64,000 bases of DNA from Mycolicibacterium boenickei (GCF_010731295.1 NZ_AP022579.1:5766001-5830000); one strand, 5' to 3'; shown: positions 29,699-39,818, numbered from the stretch's first letter. The notes: a model not told the origin generated them from the sequence alone. Program-made: numbers and translations.

Positions 29699-30382
29699 TC
29701 AGGCCAGGCGGATCAGTCCGTAGTCGTAGGCGTGGCGCCGGTAGACCACCGACGGCCGGTCACTCTCCTTGTCGTGGAACAGGAAGAAATCGTGTCCCAC
29801 CAGCTCCATCTCGTAGAGGGCGTCGTCGACGGTCATCGGCTTCGCCGGGTGTTCCTTGGTCCGCACGATCCGGCCCGGCTCATGGTCGTCGAGACCATCC
29901 GCCAGTCCGGCGTCGGCCGTCGCCGTCGGTTGGGTTTCGAACAGCGTCTCGTGTGCCGTCGCTTCGGCCAGCGAGACCGGAGTCTTGTCGCCGTAGTGGA
30001 TCTTGCGGCGGTCCTTGCTCTTGCGCAGCCGGCTCTCGAGTTTGCCCGCCGCGGACTCCAGAGCGGCGTAGAAACTGTCCGCGCAGGCCTCGCCACGAAC
30101 CACGGGGCCACGGCCGCGGGCCGTGATCTCGACGTGCTGGCAGTTTTTGCGCTGACGGCGGTTGCGTTCGTGGTCGAGCTCGACGTCGAACAGGTAGATG
30201 GTGCGGTCGAACCGCTCCAGGCGCGACAACTTCTCCGAGACGTAGATACGGAAGTGGTCTGGAACTTCGACGTTTCGACCCTTGACCACAACCTCTGCGT
30301 TCGGCTCCGGGGTGGTGTCACCGACCTGTTCGTCGGGGTCGACCACCATGGTGGCGCTTGAATCCGGGGAATGGGTTGACAT
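29699..30382 (-). CDS. hpf: Long-form ribosome hibernation-promoting factor
   Basis: This 227-residue long HPF has an N-terminal S30AE domain (VVVKGRNVEVPDHFRIYVSEKL ... VELDHERNRR) that sits in the 30S mRNA channel, and a C-terminal domain (PMTVDDALYEMELVGHDFFLFHD) that dimerises ribosomes. It matches Rv3241c/MSMEG_1878. ATG at 30382 is chosen; the frame is open further upstream but not conserved. The 297-bp gap to comF probably holds its own promoter. Confidence 0.93.
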   Translation of the reverse strand: MSTHSPDSSATMVVDPDEQVGDTTPEPNAEVVVKGRNVEVPDHFRIYVSEKLSRLERFDRTIYLFDVELDHERNRRQRKNCQHVEITARGRGPVVRGEACADSFYAALESAAGKLESRLRKSKDRRKIHYGDKTPVSLAEATAHETLFETQPTATADAGLADGLDDHEPGRIVRTKEHPAKPMTVDDALYEMELVGHDFFLFHDKESDRPSVVYRRHAYDYGLIRLA

Positions 30383-30679
30383 ACTCGGCAACTCGTTTCT
30401 CTCAGTTGTCACACGCATCACGCGTGCCCTACTTCTCAACGAATCGGATGGTGCCGGTGGGCGGCGAAAGTTTGCTCCACCCAGCGGCGAAAGGTGTCGG
30501 GTACTCACCTCCTACCGTTTGGCGGTGAAGTGGCGCTGTGCTTCTCGGAGCGCCGCCGTGAGTCATTCACGGGTGGTTGCTGCCGACGGTAGTCCGTGTT
30601 CACCCACTCGTGCCACCAATTTCAAATACGTGTTCTCAGTTCTTCATGTGGGTTTGATCGCAGCGAAATGACGCGCGCG
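30383..30679. other. 297-bp intergenic region between comF and hpf
   Basis: No gene was found. The region probably carries the hpf promoter. GGAGGTGAG at about 30505-30513 (minus strand) resembles a ribosome binding site for a GTG in frame with hpf, but the extra residues are not conserved. Confidence 0.4.
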
Positions 30680-31309
30680 TCAAGCATGGGAAATCGCCAG
30701 TACAGCGGCGACCAGAGCCCCGCCGCGCGCGAGCATCCGCACCGATTCGGCCGCCGTCGCACCGGTGGTGACGATGTCGTCGACCAGCACCACCTCCCCG
30801 GCGACCGGCCTGATCAGACGCACCCGGCCGGCGATGTTGCGCTGCCGCGCGGCGCCGGACAGGCCGACCGAATCACGCACCCACGGACGCAGTCGCAGCG
30901 CAGGCACGACCCGCACCCCCGGCAGACCGGCCGCCGCCGACGTCGCGATCCTGCTGACCGGATCACCTCCGCGGCGACGCGCGGCGGCTCGCCGCGTGGG
31001 CGCCGGTACGACGGTCACCGGAGTGCCGATGATGCCCCAGGTCAGCAGGTGCTGCAGGCCGCCGTTCAGCGCCCCGGCCAGCGGCGCCACGAGGTCCGTG
31101 CGTCCCTTTTCCTTGGCGGCGACGATTGCGCGCCTGCGGACGCCGGCATGGCGGCCCAGCGCGAAGACCGGGACACCCGGATCGGTCCGTGGCGTGAACA
31201 GGTGCGGCTCGTCGGCGCCGACGCCGAGCGCGGCGGCACACGACGCACACCATCTCGTCGACGGCGCCCCACAGCCACCGCACTCCAGCGGCAGGATGAG
31301 GTCGAACAT
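30680..31309 (-). CDS. ComF-family phosphoribosyltransferase-like protein
   Basis: This 209-residue protein (Rv3242c-like) has an N-terminal zinc-ribbon of cysteines (LECGGCG ... WCASCAAAL) and a type I phosphoribosyltransferase domain with the PRPP motif VVLVDDIVTTGAT. In Bacillus and Haemophilus ComF acts in DNA uptake; in actinobacteria without competence it may act in nucleotide salvage. In the ancestral order it follows lpqB; here an IS30 element lies between them. Confidence 0.88.
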   Translation of the reverse strand: MFDLILPLECGGCGAPSTRWCASCAAALGVGADEPHLFTPRTDPGVPVFALGRHAGVRRRAIVAAKEKGRTDLVAPLAGALNGGLQHLLTWGIIGTPVTVVPAPTRRAAARRRGGDPVSRIATSAAAGLPGVRVVPALRLRPWVRDSVGLSGAARQRNIAGRVRLIRPVAGEVVLVDDIVTTGATAAESVRMLARGGALVAAVLAISHA

Positions 31310-31402
31310 GCCGGCAGTCTGCGCGCCCGCACCGACATCAGCGGATGCGCATTCGCCTGACTTCGCCGATTTCTACCGCTGGGTCGCGAAACCCGGCTTG
31401 AG

Positions 31403-31422
31403 TTCAAGGGGTCTACGCAACA
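31403..31422 (+). repeat. IS30 left inverted repeat
   Basis: 20-bp terminal repeat of the IS30 element, paired with the right end 32692-32711; one mismatch between the two ends. Confidence 0.8.
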
Positions 31423-31447
31423 CACCTTCTGATTTGAGGAGTGTTGC

Positions 31448-32701
31448 ATGGCTCGGGGTTCGTTCCAGTCGAGAAAGCGGTTGTTTTGGGAGCGGGTCCG
31501 CGAAGGCCTGTTGCCCGGGGATGCCGGTGTGGCCGTCGGCGTGTCAGCGACCTGTGGACGGCGGTGGTTTCGTCAAGCTGGCGGGGTGAAACCGCACGTG
31601 AGTAAGCCTTCGGGCACCGGTGCGCGTCGACGGTTGAGTTTGCAGGAGCGCATCGAGATCCAAGCCGGCGTCCACGCCGACGAATCGCTGCGTTCCATCG
31701 GTCGACGGCTGGGCCGACCGGCCTCGACGATCAAACGCGAGATCGACGAGAACACCGAACTGCGCACCCGCAAGAATCCACACAAATCGGGGTATCGACG
31801 CAAGCATGCCTTCGGGGCTCAACAGAGTGGAGCCTCGGCGAAAGTGGTCTACCGCGCGTTGTCTGCCCACGACCGATCCGCTGATCGGGCCAGGCGACCC
31901 AAACAACGCCGCCTGGCGCGCAATGACAGGTTGCGTCAGCAGGTGCAGAGTCGATTGGAGTTGCGGCACAGCCCGGCGCAGATCGCCCAGCGGCTGCGCA
32001 TCGACTTTCCCGACGATCCGGAGATGTGGGTGTCACACGAAGCCATTTACCAGGCGATCTACGTGCAGGGACGGGGTTCGTTACGCCGAGAACTGCACCA
32101 GTGTCTGCGAACAAAACGGGCAATACGACGACCTCAACATCAGCCCGGAACTCGACGCAGCCGCATCCCGGACATGATCAACATCAGCCAACGCCCACCG
32201 GAGGTGGCCGACCGCGCAGTGCCCGGGCATTGGGAAGGCGATCTCATCATGGGCAGCACCGCCTCAGGCTCGGCGATCGGCACCCTGGTCGAACGCAGCA
32301 CCCGGTTCGTGATGCTGCTGCACCTGCCCGACGACCACAGCGCCGAAAGTGTGCAAAACGCCATCGTCGCCAAGATCACCCAGCTGCCCGCGCACCTGCG
32401 CCGCTCGTTGACCTGGGATCAGGGCATTGAGATGTCCAACCACCGTGCCATCGCCAAAGCCACCGATCTCGACATCTACTTCTGCGATCCACATTCACCC
32501 TGGCAACGTGGCAGCAACGAGAACACCAACGGGCTACTGCGCCAATACTTCCCCAAAAGCACTGACCTGTCGGTCTACGGCGAGCACTACCTCGACTACG
32601 TCGCAGCCGAACTCAACGGCCGACCCCGCAAAACCCTTGAATGGAAAACCCCGGCCGAAGCACTCAACGAACTACTCTCAAAACCACCAGCTGTTGCGTA
32701 G
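31448..32701 (+). CDS. IS30-family transposase
   Basis: This 417-residue intact transposase has an N-terminal helix-turn-helix region (LSLQERIEIQAGVHADESLRS ... GRPASTIKREI) that binds the ends, and a DDE catalytic core: Asp in HWEGDLIMGS, Asp in LTWDQGIEMS, Glu in RGSNENTNGLLRQYFPK. These are the IS30 signature blocks. The ATG at 31448 is preceded by GAGGAGTGTTGC. No frameshift or stop is present, so the element may still be active. Codon use is slightly less GC-biased than the surroundings. Confidence 0.95.
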   Translation: MARGSFQSRKRLFWERVREGLLPGDAGVAVGVSATCGRRWFRQAGGVKPHVSKPSGTGARRRLSLQERIEIQAGVHADESLRSIGRRLGRPASTIKREIDENTELRTRKNPHKSGYRRKHAFGAQQSGASAKVVYRALSAHDRSADRARRPKQRRLARNDRLRQQVQSRLELRHSPAQIAQRLRIDFPDDPEMWVSHEAIYQAIYVQGRGSLRRELHQCLRTKRAIRRPQHQPGTRRSRIPDMINISQRPPEVADRAVPGHWEGDLIMGSTASGSAIGTLVERSTRFVMLLHLPDDHSAESVQNAIVAKITQLPAHLRRSLTWDQGIEMSNHRAIAKATDLDIYFCDPHSPWQRGSNENTNGLLRQYFPKSTDLSVYGEHYLDYVAAELNGRPRKTLEWKTPAEALNELLSKPPAVA

Positions 32702-32711
32702 ACCGCTTGAA
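32692..32711 (-). repeat. IS30 right inverted repeat
   Basis: 20-bp terminal repeat, complementary to the left end at 31403-31422 with one mismatch. It contains the transposase TAG stop. Confidence 0.8.
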
Positions 32712-32762
32712 ACCACCCGGCGGTGCACAGCCCAGGGGTGGAAACCGGCGCGGCGGGCGGTC

Positions 32763-34523
32763 TCAGCCGGGCAGCACCGGCGACGAGCCGGGAATCATCA
32801 ACGGGCGCACCTCGACCCACCCGGGATTGTTCTCACTGGCCGAAGCCGACAGCTGCAGCACACCGCGTTGGTCGGAGACGTACACCGTGGACGGATTGGC
32901 GGCCACGGTTCCCACCGGGGCCACCAGATTGCGGCTGGGCCCATCGGAATTCACGCCGTCGAGGTTCACATACGACACCGGGTGCGCCGGATCGGTCCGG
33001 CTGACCACGATGTCGTCGCCGGTGCGCCACGACAGCGACACCACGCTGTTGCCGAGCCCGAAACCGAGGCGCCGCGGATAGGTCAGCAGGAACTGCCCCT
33101 CGGGCGTCCGTTCGATCCCGGCCAGGATCACCTGCCCACCGATCACCATCGCCGCGCGCGTGCCGTCGCGGGAGAGCTGCAATTCGGTGATCGGTCCGGG
33201 ATATCGGGTGACCACGGCCGCCACGTCGACCGGGATGCGGGCCGGCACACCGGACGCGTCGCGGATGGCCCGCACCACGTTGACGTCGTCGACCACCACC
33301 CACACGGCCTGGTCCAGGGACCAACTGGGGCGGCTGAGGTTTCGGCCTTCGATGGCCATCGCGGTGGGCCCGCCCAGCGGCCCCATCCACAGCGACGCGG
33401 CAGTCGCCTCCGGGGCATCGGGCAACACCACGACCGACGCCGCGTCCTGTCCGTTGCGCGACACCGCGGCCGACTTCTGATTGGGGGCCGAACCGAAGGC
33501 ACCGGGCACGCGGCTGGTGCTCTGTCCGTCCAGCGCCACCAGCGAGCCGCCCACCAGCGCGTGCAGGCCGGCCGCCGCGCCGGGCACCGCGCCCGGATCG
33601 GCCGCCGCGACATCGGAGGTTTCCCAGCCGTCGGCGAACCGGTCGTCCAGCGGCGCACCGTCGGCGTTGATGACATACGGCCCGCTGATCCCGGCCCGGG
33701 ACAGCGTCCAGATGATCTGTGCGGCAAGCAGTTGCCGGCTGTGCGGATCGGTGGTCGAGAGGTTGTCGAGGTCGATGCGGGCCCCACCGTAACCGCGACC
33801 CACACCGGTCTTGCCGCCGTCGGCGCGGGTGACCGGGCCGCGCATCCGAAGCGGTGCGTCGAGCAGGTTGCGCACGGATCTGGCCATCTCGGGACGCGGT
33901 CCGGCCACCAGTTTGGAGATCAGTTCGGTCGCCAACTGGTCGGGATCGGACACCGCGACATAGCGAGGATCGGGTACGACCGTGGTTCCGGTCGGGTCGA
34001 CGAAATACAGCGTGTTGCGCTTGTACGTCGACTGAAACTGTTGCCAGTCAAGGAAAACGCCGTTGGGCAGCCGGTCGATGCGCCAGCCGCCAGGGGTTTG
34101 GACGAGCTCGATGGGCCCGGGGTCGGGCAGCGCGCCCTCCCCCGTCTCGAACACTCCCATGTCGGAAAGCGATCCCAGGATGTCCGCCCGCATGCTCACC
34201 GAAACCCGGTCCGAGGCACGGGTTTCGACGAACACCACCCGGTCGAGCAGCAGCGCGCTACCGGCGTCGTCCCAGGAACTGGAAGCGGAGTCGGTGAGGA
34301 ACTGCCGGGCCGCCAGATGCCGGTTTGCGGGATCGGCAGTGGCCTTGAGGAACTCGCGCAGCAGCACATCGGGATCCATGCCCGGCGCCGGTTTGGGCAG
34401 GTTCGGTGGTGCCGGCTTGTCGACCGTGCCGATGGCCTGCGGGGAAGACGAATTCGGGATTCCCGCGCACCCGGACACCAGGACAACCAGACCGACGATC
34501 ACCACCGTCAGCAGGCGCTTCAC
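32763..34523 (-). CDS. lpqB: Lipoprotein LpqB, MtrB accessory protein
   Basis: This 586-residue lipoprotein has signal [19 protein letters not shown] with a good lipobox (V-S-G-C), a sporulation/germination GerMN-type domain in the first half and a C-terminal beta-propeller-like part. LpqB interacts with the extracellular domain of MtrB and modulates MtrA phosphorylation and cell division. The GTG at 34523 overlaps the mtrB stop (GTGA), so the genes are translationally coupled. The IS30 element begins 52 bp after its stop. Confidence 0.95.
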   Translation of the reverse strand: MKRLLTVVIVGLVVLVSGCAGIPNSSSPQAIGTVDKPAPPNLPKPAPGMDPDVLLREFLKATADPANRHLAARQFLTDSASSSWDDAGSALLLDRVVFVETRASDRVSVSMRADILGSLSDMGVFETGEGALPDPGPIELVQTPGGWRIDRLPNGVFLDWQQFQSTYKRNTLYFVDPTGTTVVPDPRYVAVSDPDQLATELISKLVAGPRPEMARSVRNLLDAPLRMRGPVTRADGGKTGVGRGYGGARIDLDNLSTTDPHSRQLLAAQIIWTLSRAGISGPYVINADGAPLDDRFADGWETSDVAAADPGAVPGAAAGLHALVGGSLVALDGQSTSRVPGAFGSAPNQKSAAVSRNGQDAASVVVLPDAPEATAASLWMGPLGGPTAMAIEGRNLSRPSWSLDQAVWVVVDDVNVVRAIRDASGVPARIPVDVAAVVTRYPGPITELQLSRDGTRAAMVIGGQVILAGIERTPEGQFLLTYPRRLGFGLGNSVVSLSWRTGDDIVVSRTDPAHPVSYVNLDGVNSDGPSRNLVAPVGTVAANPSTVYVSDQRGVLQLSASASENNPGWVEVRPLMIPGSSPVLPG

Positions 34524-36181
34524 ACGTTCTCCTCCGCATGCTCCCGGTCTCGGTTGGGACGCTGCCGCTGCTTCTGCTGCGGCGCAGCAGGTTTGAGCGG
34601 CAACGGGCTCGTGGTCGCCTTGTGCCCACGCACCAGTGGCAGCGTCAGGCGGAAGCAGGCCCCCTTGCCCGGTTCGCCCCACGCTTCCAACCGGCCCTGG
34701 TGCAGGCGGGCGTCCTCGATGCTGATGGCCAGGCCCAGACCGGTGCCGCCGGAGCGGCGTACCCGCGACGGGTCCGACCGCCAGAACCGGCTGAAGACCA
34801 GCTTTTCCTCACCGGGGCGCAGGCCGACACCGAAGTCGCGGACGGTGACGGCGACGGTGTCCTCGTCCGCCGCCATCCGGATACGCACCGGCTTGCGTTC
34901 GGCGTGATCGATGGCGTTGGCGATGAGGTTGCGCAGGATCCGTTCCACCCGACGGGGATCCACCTCGGCGATCACGTCATCGGCAGGCATGTTGACGTCC
35001 AGCTCCACCTCGGCATCGGCGGCCAGGTGCCCGACGTTGTCCAGCGCGCTCTGCACCGTGGACCGCAGATCGACCGACTCCACCGACAGCTCGGCCACGC
35101 CGGCGTCGTGGCGGGAGATCTCCAGCAGGTCTGCCAGCAGGGTCTCGAAGCGGTCCAGCTCGTTGACCATCAATTCGGTGGACCGCCGCAGTGCGGGGTC
35201 GAGGTCCTCGCTGTGGTCGTGGATCAGGTCGGCCGCCATGCGCACCGTGGTCAGCGGGGTGCGCAGTTCGTGACTTACGTCAGAAGTGAAGCGGCGCTGC
35301 AGGTTTCCGAATTCCTCGAGCTGCTGGATCTGGCGGGACAGGCTCTCGGCCATGTCGTTGAACGACACCGCCAGCCGGGCCATGTCGTCCTCGCCGCGCA
35401 CGGGCATCCGCTCGGTGAGGTGCCCTTCGGCGAACCGCTCGGCGATCCGCGAGGCCGACCGCACCGGCTGCACGATCTGGCGGGCCACCACGAGGGCGAT
35501 CGCGGCGAGCAGACCCAGCAGCACCACGCCGCCGGTCGCCATGGTGCCGCGCACCAGCGAGATGGTGCTTTCCTCGTTGTTCAACGGGAAGATCAGGTAG
35601 AGCTCAAGATTGGGCACCGACGAGGACGCCGGGCTGCCGACGATCAACGCCGGGCCGGAGAACGCATCGGTGGTCACCGTGGCGTACTGGTAACTCACCT
35701 GACCGGCTTTGACGAAGTCGCGCAAGGCGTTCGGCACCTGCTGCACCGGCCCGGCCGCGGCGGCTTCGCGTGGACCGTCGCCGGGAACGATGAGGACCGC
35801 GTCGAACGCCCCGGCCACGTCCGCCCGGGCGTCGGCCTTGCGGTCGATCAGCGTGTTCCGGGCGAGCTGCAGGCTGCTGTCGAGCGACCGGCTCTCCTCA
35901 CCGCCGACGATGCCGCCGACCGTGACCCGGGCCCGCTCGACCTCCTCGGTGGCGGCCTTGACCTTGACCTCGAGAATCCGGTCGGTGATCTGGCTGGTCA
36001 GCACGAAGCCGAGAACCAGGATCACGGCAAGCGAGAGCCCCAAGGTCAAAGTGACCACGCGCAATTGCAGCGAACGTCGCCACACCAGGCTCAGCGCCCT
36101 GCCGAGCGTCCCCAATCCGCGCAACAGTGGGCCGGAACCTCCCCAGCGCCCACGGATGCGCCGTCTGGAGCTGAAGATCAC
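34520..36181 (-). CDS. mtrB: Sensor histidine kinase MtrB
   Basis: This 553-residue sensor has a cytoplasmic N-terminus, a first membrane helix (about residues 43-65), an extracellular sensing domain, a second helix (about 207-228), HAMP, then HisKA with the phospho-acceptor His304 in [12 protein letters not shown] and an HATPase domain ([25 protein letters not shown]). A Pro/Gln-rich C-terminal tail follows. It phosphorylates MtrA and localises to the septum. GTG at 36181 overlaps the mtrA stop (GTGA). Confidence 0.96.
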   Translation of the reverse strand: MIFSSRRRIRGRWGGSGPLLRGLGTLGRALSLVWRRSLQLRVVTLTLGLSLAVILVLGFVLTSQITDRILEVKVKAATEEVERARVTVGGIVGGEESRSLDSSLQLARNTLIDRKADARADVAGAFDAVLIVPGDGPREAAAAGPVQQVPNALRDFVKAGQVSYQYATVTTDAFSGPALIVGSPASSSVPNLELYLIFPLNNEESTISLVRGTMATGGVVLLGLLAAIALVVARQIVQPVRSASRIAERFAEGHLTERMPVRGEDDMARLAVSFNDMAESLSRQIQQLEEFGNLQRRFTSDVSHELRTPLTTVRMAADLIHDHSEDLDPALRRSTELMVNELDRFETLLADLLEISRHDAGVAELSVESVDLRSTVQSALDNVGHLAADAEVELDVNMPADDVIAEVDPRRVERILRNLIANAIDHAERKPVRIRMAADEDTVAVTVRDFGVGLRPGEEKLVFSRFWRSDPSRVRRSGGTGLGLAISIEDARLHQGRLEAWGEPGKGACFRLTLPLVRGHKATTSPLPLKPAAPQQKQRQRPNRDREHAEENV

Positions 36182-36864
36182 GGGGGTCCGGCCTTGTATC
36201 CCACTCCTCGAACGGTCAACACCACCTGCGGGTTCTCCGGGTCTTTCTCGACCTTGGCCCGCAACCGCTGGACATGCACGTTCACCAAACGGGTGTCAGC
36301 GGGGTGACGGTATCCCCACACCTGTTCGAGCAGCACATCACGAGTAAACACCTGGCGTGGTTTGCGTGCCAGCGCCACGAGCAGGTCGAACTCCAGCGGT
36401 GTCAGCGAAATCTGCTCGCCCTGACGGGTCACCTTGTGGGCCGGCACATCGATCTCGACATCGTTGATCGAGAGCAGCTCGGCGGGCTCGTCCTCGTTGC
36501 GGCGCAGCCGGGCGCGCACGCGGGCGACCAGTTCCTTCGGCTTGAAGGGCTTCATCACGTAGTCGTCGGCGCCGGATTCCAGGCCGAGCACCACGTCGAC
36601 GGTGTCGGTCTTCGCGGTCAGCATGACGATCGGCACGCCGGAGTCGGCACGGAGCACGCGGCACACGTCGATCCCGTTCATGCCGGGCAGCATCAGGTCC
36701 AGCAGGACCAGATCGGGCCGCAGTTCACGGACCGCGGTGAGCGCCTGACTGCCATCGCCGATGACCGCGGTGTCGAATCCCTCACCACGCAAGACGATGG
36801 TGAGCATCTCGGCCAGCGATGGGTCGTCGTCGACGACAAGGATCCTTTGCCTCATGGTGTCCAT
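36178..36864 (-). CDS. mtrA: Response regulator MtrA
   Basis: This 228-residue OmpR/PhoB-type regulator has a receiver domain with the phosphorylated Asp56 in [10 protein letters not shown] and a C-terminal winged helix ([14 protein letters not shown] ... [23 protein letters not shown]). It is almost identical to M. tuberculosis MtrA, an essential regulator of replication, division and wall genes (dnaA, ripA, rpfs). ATG at 36864 gives the conserved [14 protein letters not shown] start. It follows tmk by 52 bp and precedes mtrB with overlap. Confidence 0.97.
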   Translation of the reverse strand: MDTMRQRILVVDDDPSLAEMLTIVLRGEGFDTAVIGDGSQALTAVRELRPDLVLLDLMLPGMNGIDVCRVLRADSGVPIVMLTAKTDTVDVVLGLESGADDYVMKPFKPKELVARVRARLRRNEDEPAELLSINDVEIDVPAHKVTRQGEQISLTPLEFDLLVALARKPRQVFTRDVLLEQVWGYRHPADTRLVNVHVQRLRAKVEKDPENPQVVLTVRGVGYKAGPP

Positions 36865-36916
36865 GGTGTCACCAGATCGCGATAAAACCGGGGTACCACA
36901 CGCGGGTTTCTCGGCT

Positions 36917-37549
36917 TTATCTGCTGCTTAGGCGACCCGCCATGGCTGCGGGGTCCACATCCGGGCCCGCGATGGCCCACCGGCCGCCCCAATCGGCGGC
37001 CGCCAGCGCGGCATAGACCTCGCCGGTGCGCTGTTGCAGCCCGCCGTCCCGTTCGTAGGCATCCTTGGCCCGATCGGCCTCGGTGTTGGCGCGGTGCTCG
37101 GCCCGCGCAGCGGCCAGCTCGGTCGGGACGTCGAGCAGCACCTGCCAGTCCGGAGCGGGCATCTTGAGCCGGTCGAACTCGAGCTCACGCACCCAGGCGA
37201 CCACCTCACCGGCCGCGTCCTGGTGCAGCCGGGCGGCACTGTAGGCGGCATTCGAGGCGACGTAGCGGTCCAGGATGACGACGTCGTAGACACCGAGCAG
37301 ATGCTGGATCTCTTCCCGCGCCCCGGCCCGGTCGAGCGCGAACAGGGTGGCCATCGCGTAGACCGAGTCGGCCAGGTCCCCGTGGGCGCCGTGCAGCGCC
37401 TCGGCAGCCAGATCGGCGGGCACCGACTGGTGATAGCGCGGGAACGCCAGGCTGCCGACGGAGCGGTGATCGGCCTCGAACGCCGCCCGCAGACCGCCCG
37501 TCAATGTGCGTTTGCCTGCGCCGTCGACACCTTCGATCGCGATGAGCAC
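36917..37549 (-). CDS. tmk: Thymidylate kinase
   Basis: This 210-residue kinase makes dTDP from dTMP. The P-loop is EGVDGAGKRTL and the dTMP-binding block is ILDRYVASNAAYSAAR (DRY motif); FPRY near the start is also conserved. It corresponds to Rv3247c. GTG at 37549 begins the conserved MLIAIEGVDG. It lies 29 nt after the TPR membrane-protein gene and 52 bp before mtrA, so it is probably the middle of one transcript. Confidence 0.95.
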   Translation of the reverse strand: MLIAIEGVDGAGKRTLTGGLRAAFEADHRSVGSLAFPRYHQSVPADLAAEALHGAHGDLADSVYAMATLFALDRAGAREEIQHLLGVYDVVILDRYVASNAAYSAARLHQDAAGEVVAWVRELEFDRLKMPAPDWQVLLDVPTELAAARAEHRANTEADRAKDAYERDGGLQQRTGEVYAALAAADWGGRWAIAGPDVDPAAMAGRLSSR

Positions 37550-37578
37550 AGTCGCAGCGTAATCGGTGCGACTGTCCC

Positions 37579-38598
37579 CTACTGACCGCTCAGCCAGCCA
37601 TACACCCGCAGACACACGGTCCCGAACAACAGCACCGGCCCCAGGACATCGGTCAGCGGAGTCGATCCCGCCACAGCGGTGAGCACCCCGGCGGCGATCG
37701 CGAACACGAGGAACAGCAGCCGGACGGCCAGGAAGGTTCGCTCGCGCAGCACCGCACGCAGCGTCGGGCGCGGCACGCTGCGCGTCAACCACACGATCAC
37801 CGCCACCAACCCGACAGCGAGCAGCGCGGCGAAAACCCTTGGGACCACCGTCGGTCGGGAGTCTCCGTGCATGGCCGTAACAGTGATCAACGCGACGGCC
37901 ATGAAGATGACGCACGCCGTCGACAGCCGCAGTACCCGGTTCAGCACCACCCCGATGTTGCGCCGGGCCAGCGCGCCGAGCCCTGGATCCAGCCGGCCGG
38001 CCCCGAGGAATCCGTTGATCGAGGTCGTCAGCTTGCCCCACTTCAGCCGGGCGACAGCCAGATTGTGGACGGCCGACGCGTGGTCGGGTTGCAGCCGCAG
38101 GGCCGCTTGATAGTTGTCCTCGGCCGCCGTGAGACTTCGCAATGACCGGTGGATATCGCCGCGCAGCACCAGAGAATCCGCCGACTCCGGGTGCAGCCGC
38201 AGTGCCTCGTCGATCACGTAGAGCGCTTCGCGCGAACGCCCGGCGTCGTGCAGCAGACTGGCGTACGTGTAGTGCACGGAATGGATGTGTGGATTCTCCG
38301 TGGCTGCCCGCCACGCCATCTCCAGCGCTTCGTGGCGCCGTCCCTGCCCGTTCAGTGCCAGGGCGTACACGCGCATCACGTGTTCGTCACCCGGCGCGGC
38401 GGCCAGCGCCGACCAGGCGGCTTGGGCCGCACCCTGGTAGTCCTTCAATCCGAGCCGCGCCCTGGCGTACTGGGCCAGGAGTCCGGCGTCATTGGGTTCC
38501 TCGGCCAGTGCCGACTGCAGCACTTCAGCGGCACGCTGGTAGTTCCTGGTACCCAGATACGCCTCGGCGACGTCACCGGGCCGCGCGGCAGAGGTCAC
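37579..38598 (-). CDS. TPR-repeat membrane protein
   Basis: This 339-residue protein has about five to six tetratricopeptide repeats in residues 1-200 (for example NYQRAAEVLQSALAEEPNDA, EALYVIDEALRLHPESADS and AEDNYQAALRLQPDHAS) and then about three to four hydrophobic helices (residues 220-335). The TPR part is probably cytoplasmic and binds partner proteins. Its GTG overlaps the AAA+ gene stop (GTGA), so the two are coupled and the AAA+ protein, which itself has TPR-like repeats, is the likely partner. Function unknown. Confidence 0.8.
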   Translation of the reverse strand: MTSAARPGDVAEAYLGTRNYQRAAEVLQSALAEEPNDAGLLAQYARARLGLKDYQGAAQAAWSALAAAPGDEHVMRVYALALNGQGRRHEALEMAWRAATENPHIHSVHYTYASLLHDAGRSREALYVIDEALRLHPESADSLVLRGDIHRSLRSLTAAEDNYQAALRLQPDHASAVHNLAVARLKWGKLTTSINGFLGAGRLDPGLGALARRNIGVVLNRVLRLSTACVIFMAVALITVTAMHGDSRPTVVPRVFAALLAVGLVAVIVWLTRSVPRPTLRAVLRERTFLAVRLLFLVFAIAAGVLTAVAGSTPLTDVLGPVLLFGTVCLRVYGWLSGQ

Positions 38599-39818
38599 CG
38601 AAGTTTGTTCCGCCGCAGGTACTTTGCGAGATCGTCGTAGGTACCGTCACGGTTGCTGAACTCCACGACGTTGCGGGCGGTCTCGAACCAGGGGCCACTC
38701 GAGGGCCGGATCTGTTCCAATGCGGCTTCGATGTCGTCCATCTGGACGGGCCGCACCTGCCCGCTGCGGAGCGATTCGGCCATCGCCAATTGCGTTGCGG
38801 TATCGCACACGTGGGCCAGGTCGGCCCCGGAGAAGCCGTCGGTCCGTTTGGCCACCGACGCCAGGTTGATGCCCTCCACCGGCCGGTCCTGCAGGTGCAG
38901 CTTCATGATCGCCGCGCGAGCCTCCGCGTCAGGCAGTGACACGAAGATCATCCGGTCGAAGCGACCGGGCCTGCGCAGCGCGGCATCCACGTCCCATGGC
39001 GCGTTGGTCGCACCGAGCACGTAGACGCCGTCGTTGTTCGATGTGGCCGAATCCAGTTCTTCCAGAAGCGCATTCACCACGGTCCGCAATCCGGCCGACC
39101 CGCTCAACGCGGAGCGGCGATGGCCGAGCGCGTCCACCTCGTCGAAGAACAGCACGCAGGGCGCGTTGCGTCGCGCGTTGTCGAAGATCGACCGGACGCT
39201 GTGTTCGCTCTCGCCGAGCCAGCGGGACAGCACATCGGCGATACCGACCTGATAGAAGTTCGCCCCGAGCTCGCCGGACACCGCCTTGGCGAGGTACGTC
39301 TTGCCGCATCCGGGCGGGCCGTACAGCAGCAGCCCACCACGTGCCGACACCTTGAACGCCTTCATCAGCTCGGGGTTGCGGATCGGGCCCAGCAGCGAGA
39401 GCTCGAGCTGTTTCTTGACGTCGGCCATCCCGGCGATGTCGGCGAGCCGCACCGCCGTGCGCTGCACCACGTCGAAGTCTTTGTCGCTGACCGCCTCCGC
39501 CGGTTCGGAGACGAATGCGGGTTTGACGATGTCGGCGACCTGCTGCTCGGCGGCAGTCCAGTCGAAGCCGCGGGCGGATTCCGCGGGCACAGCAGGCGCG
39601 GGCGCCGCACCCGTCAGGCCGGCGCTGCACTGTTGCAGCAAGGTCACCGCCCGGGTGTTCGAGGCGTCCATGGCCAGCACCGCACTGCAATGTGTCAGCG
39701 CCTCGGCGTAGCGGTGCCGCTCGACCAACAATGTGGCCAGGTGCAGCCTCAACTCCGCCAGCTCCGGGCTGCGCTCGACAGCAGCAGCTAACTCTTCGAT
39801 GACCGCATCCTCAGCCAT
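38595..39818 (-). CDS. AAA+ ATPase of the Cdc48/FtsH-like type with N-terminal TPR-like repeats
   Basis: This 407-residue protein has an N-terminal TPR-like region (LHLATLLVERHRYAEALTHCSAVLAMDASN), a linker, and an AAA+ domain: Walker A LLLYGPPGCGKTYLAKAV, Walker B CVLFFDEVDALG, and the second region of homology ATNAPWDVDAALRRPGRFDR with an arginine finger. The module resembles p97/FtsH/spastin-type ATPases but there is no protease. It is likely a hexameric remodelling or unfolding ATPase working with the coupled TPR membrane protein. ATG at 39818 is used; GTG at 39824 is possible. Confidence 0.85.
   Translation of the reverse strand: MAEDAVIEELAAAVERSPELAELRLHLATLLVERHRYAEALTHCSAVLAMDASNTRAVTLLQQCSAGLTGAAPAPAVPAESARGFDWTAAEQQVADIVKPAFVSEPAEAVSDKDFDVVQRTAVRLADIAGMADVKKQLELSLLGPIRNPELMKAFKVSARGGLLLYGPPGCGKTYLAKAVSGELGANFYQVGIADVLSRWLGESEHSVRSIFDNARRNAPCVLFFDEVDALGHRRSALSGSAGLRTVVNALLEELDSATSNNDGVYVLGATNAPWDVDAALRRPGRFDRMIFVSLPDAEARAAIMKLHLQDRPVEGINLASVAKRTDGFSGADLAHVCDTATQLAMAESLRSGQVRPVQMDDIEAALEQIRPSSGPWFETARNVVEFSNRDGTYDDLAKYLRRNKLR

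Larger units (their letters stand above)
31403..32711 (+). mobile_element. Complete IS30-family insertion sequence
   Basis: A 1.3-kb element is bounded by 20-bp inverted repeats: left 31403-31422 and right 32692-32711, agreeing at 19 of 20 positions (TTCAAGNGGTCTACGCAACA). The right repeat includes the transposase stop, as in other IS30 members. No clear 2-3-bp target duplication is visible next to these ends. The element sits between comF and lpqB, 52 bp after the lpqB stop, so the mtrAB-lpqB-comF order is interrupted without breaking a gene. Confidence 0.88.

Noticed and set aside
31380..32715. Target-site duplication of the IS30 copy
   Set aside because: Bases next to the two ends (GAG on the left, ACC on the right) do not match, so no duplication is claimed.
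32427..34907. 826-codon plus-strand frame across lpqB
   Set aside because: Shadow of lpqB and the IS30 transposase in another frame; no homology pattern.
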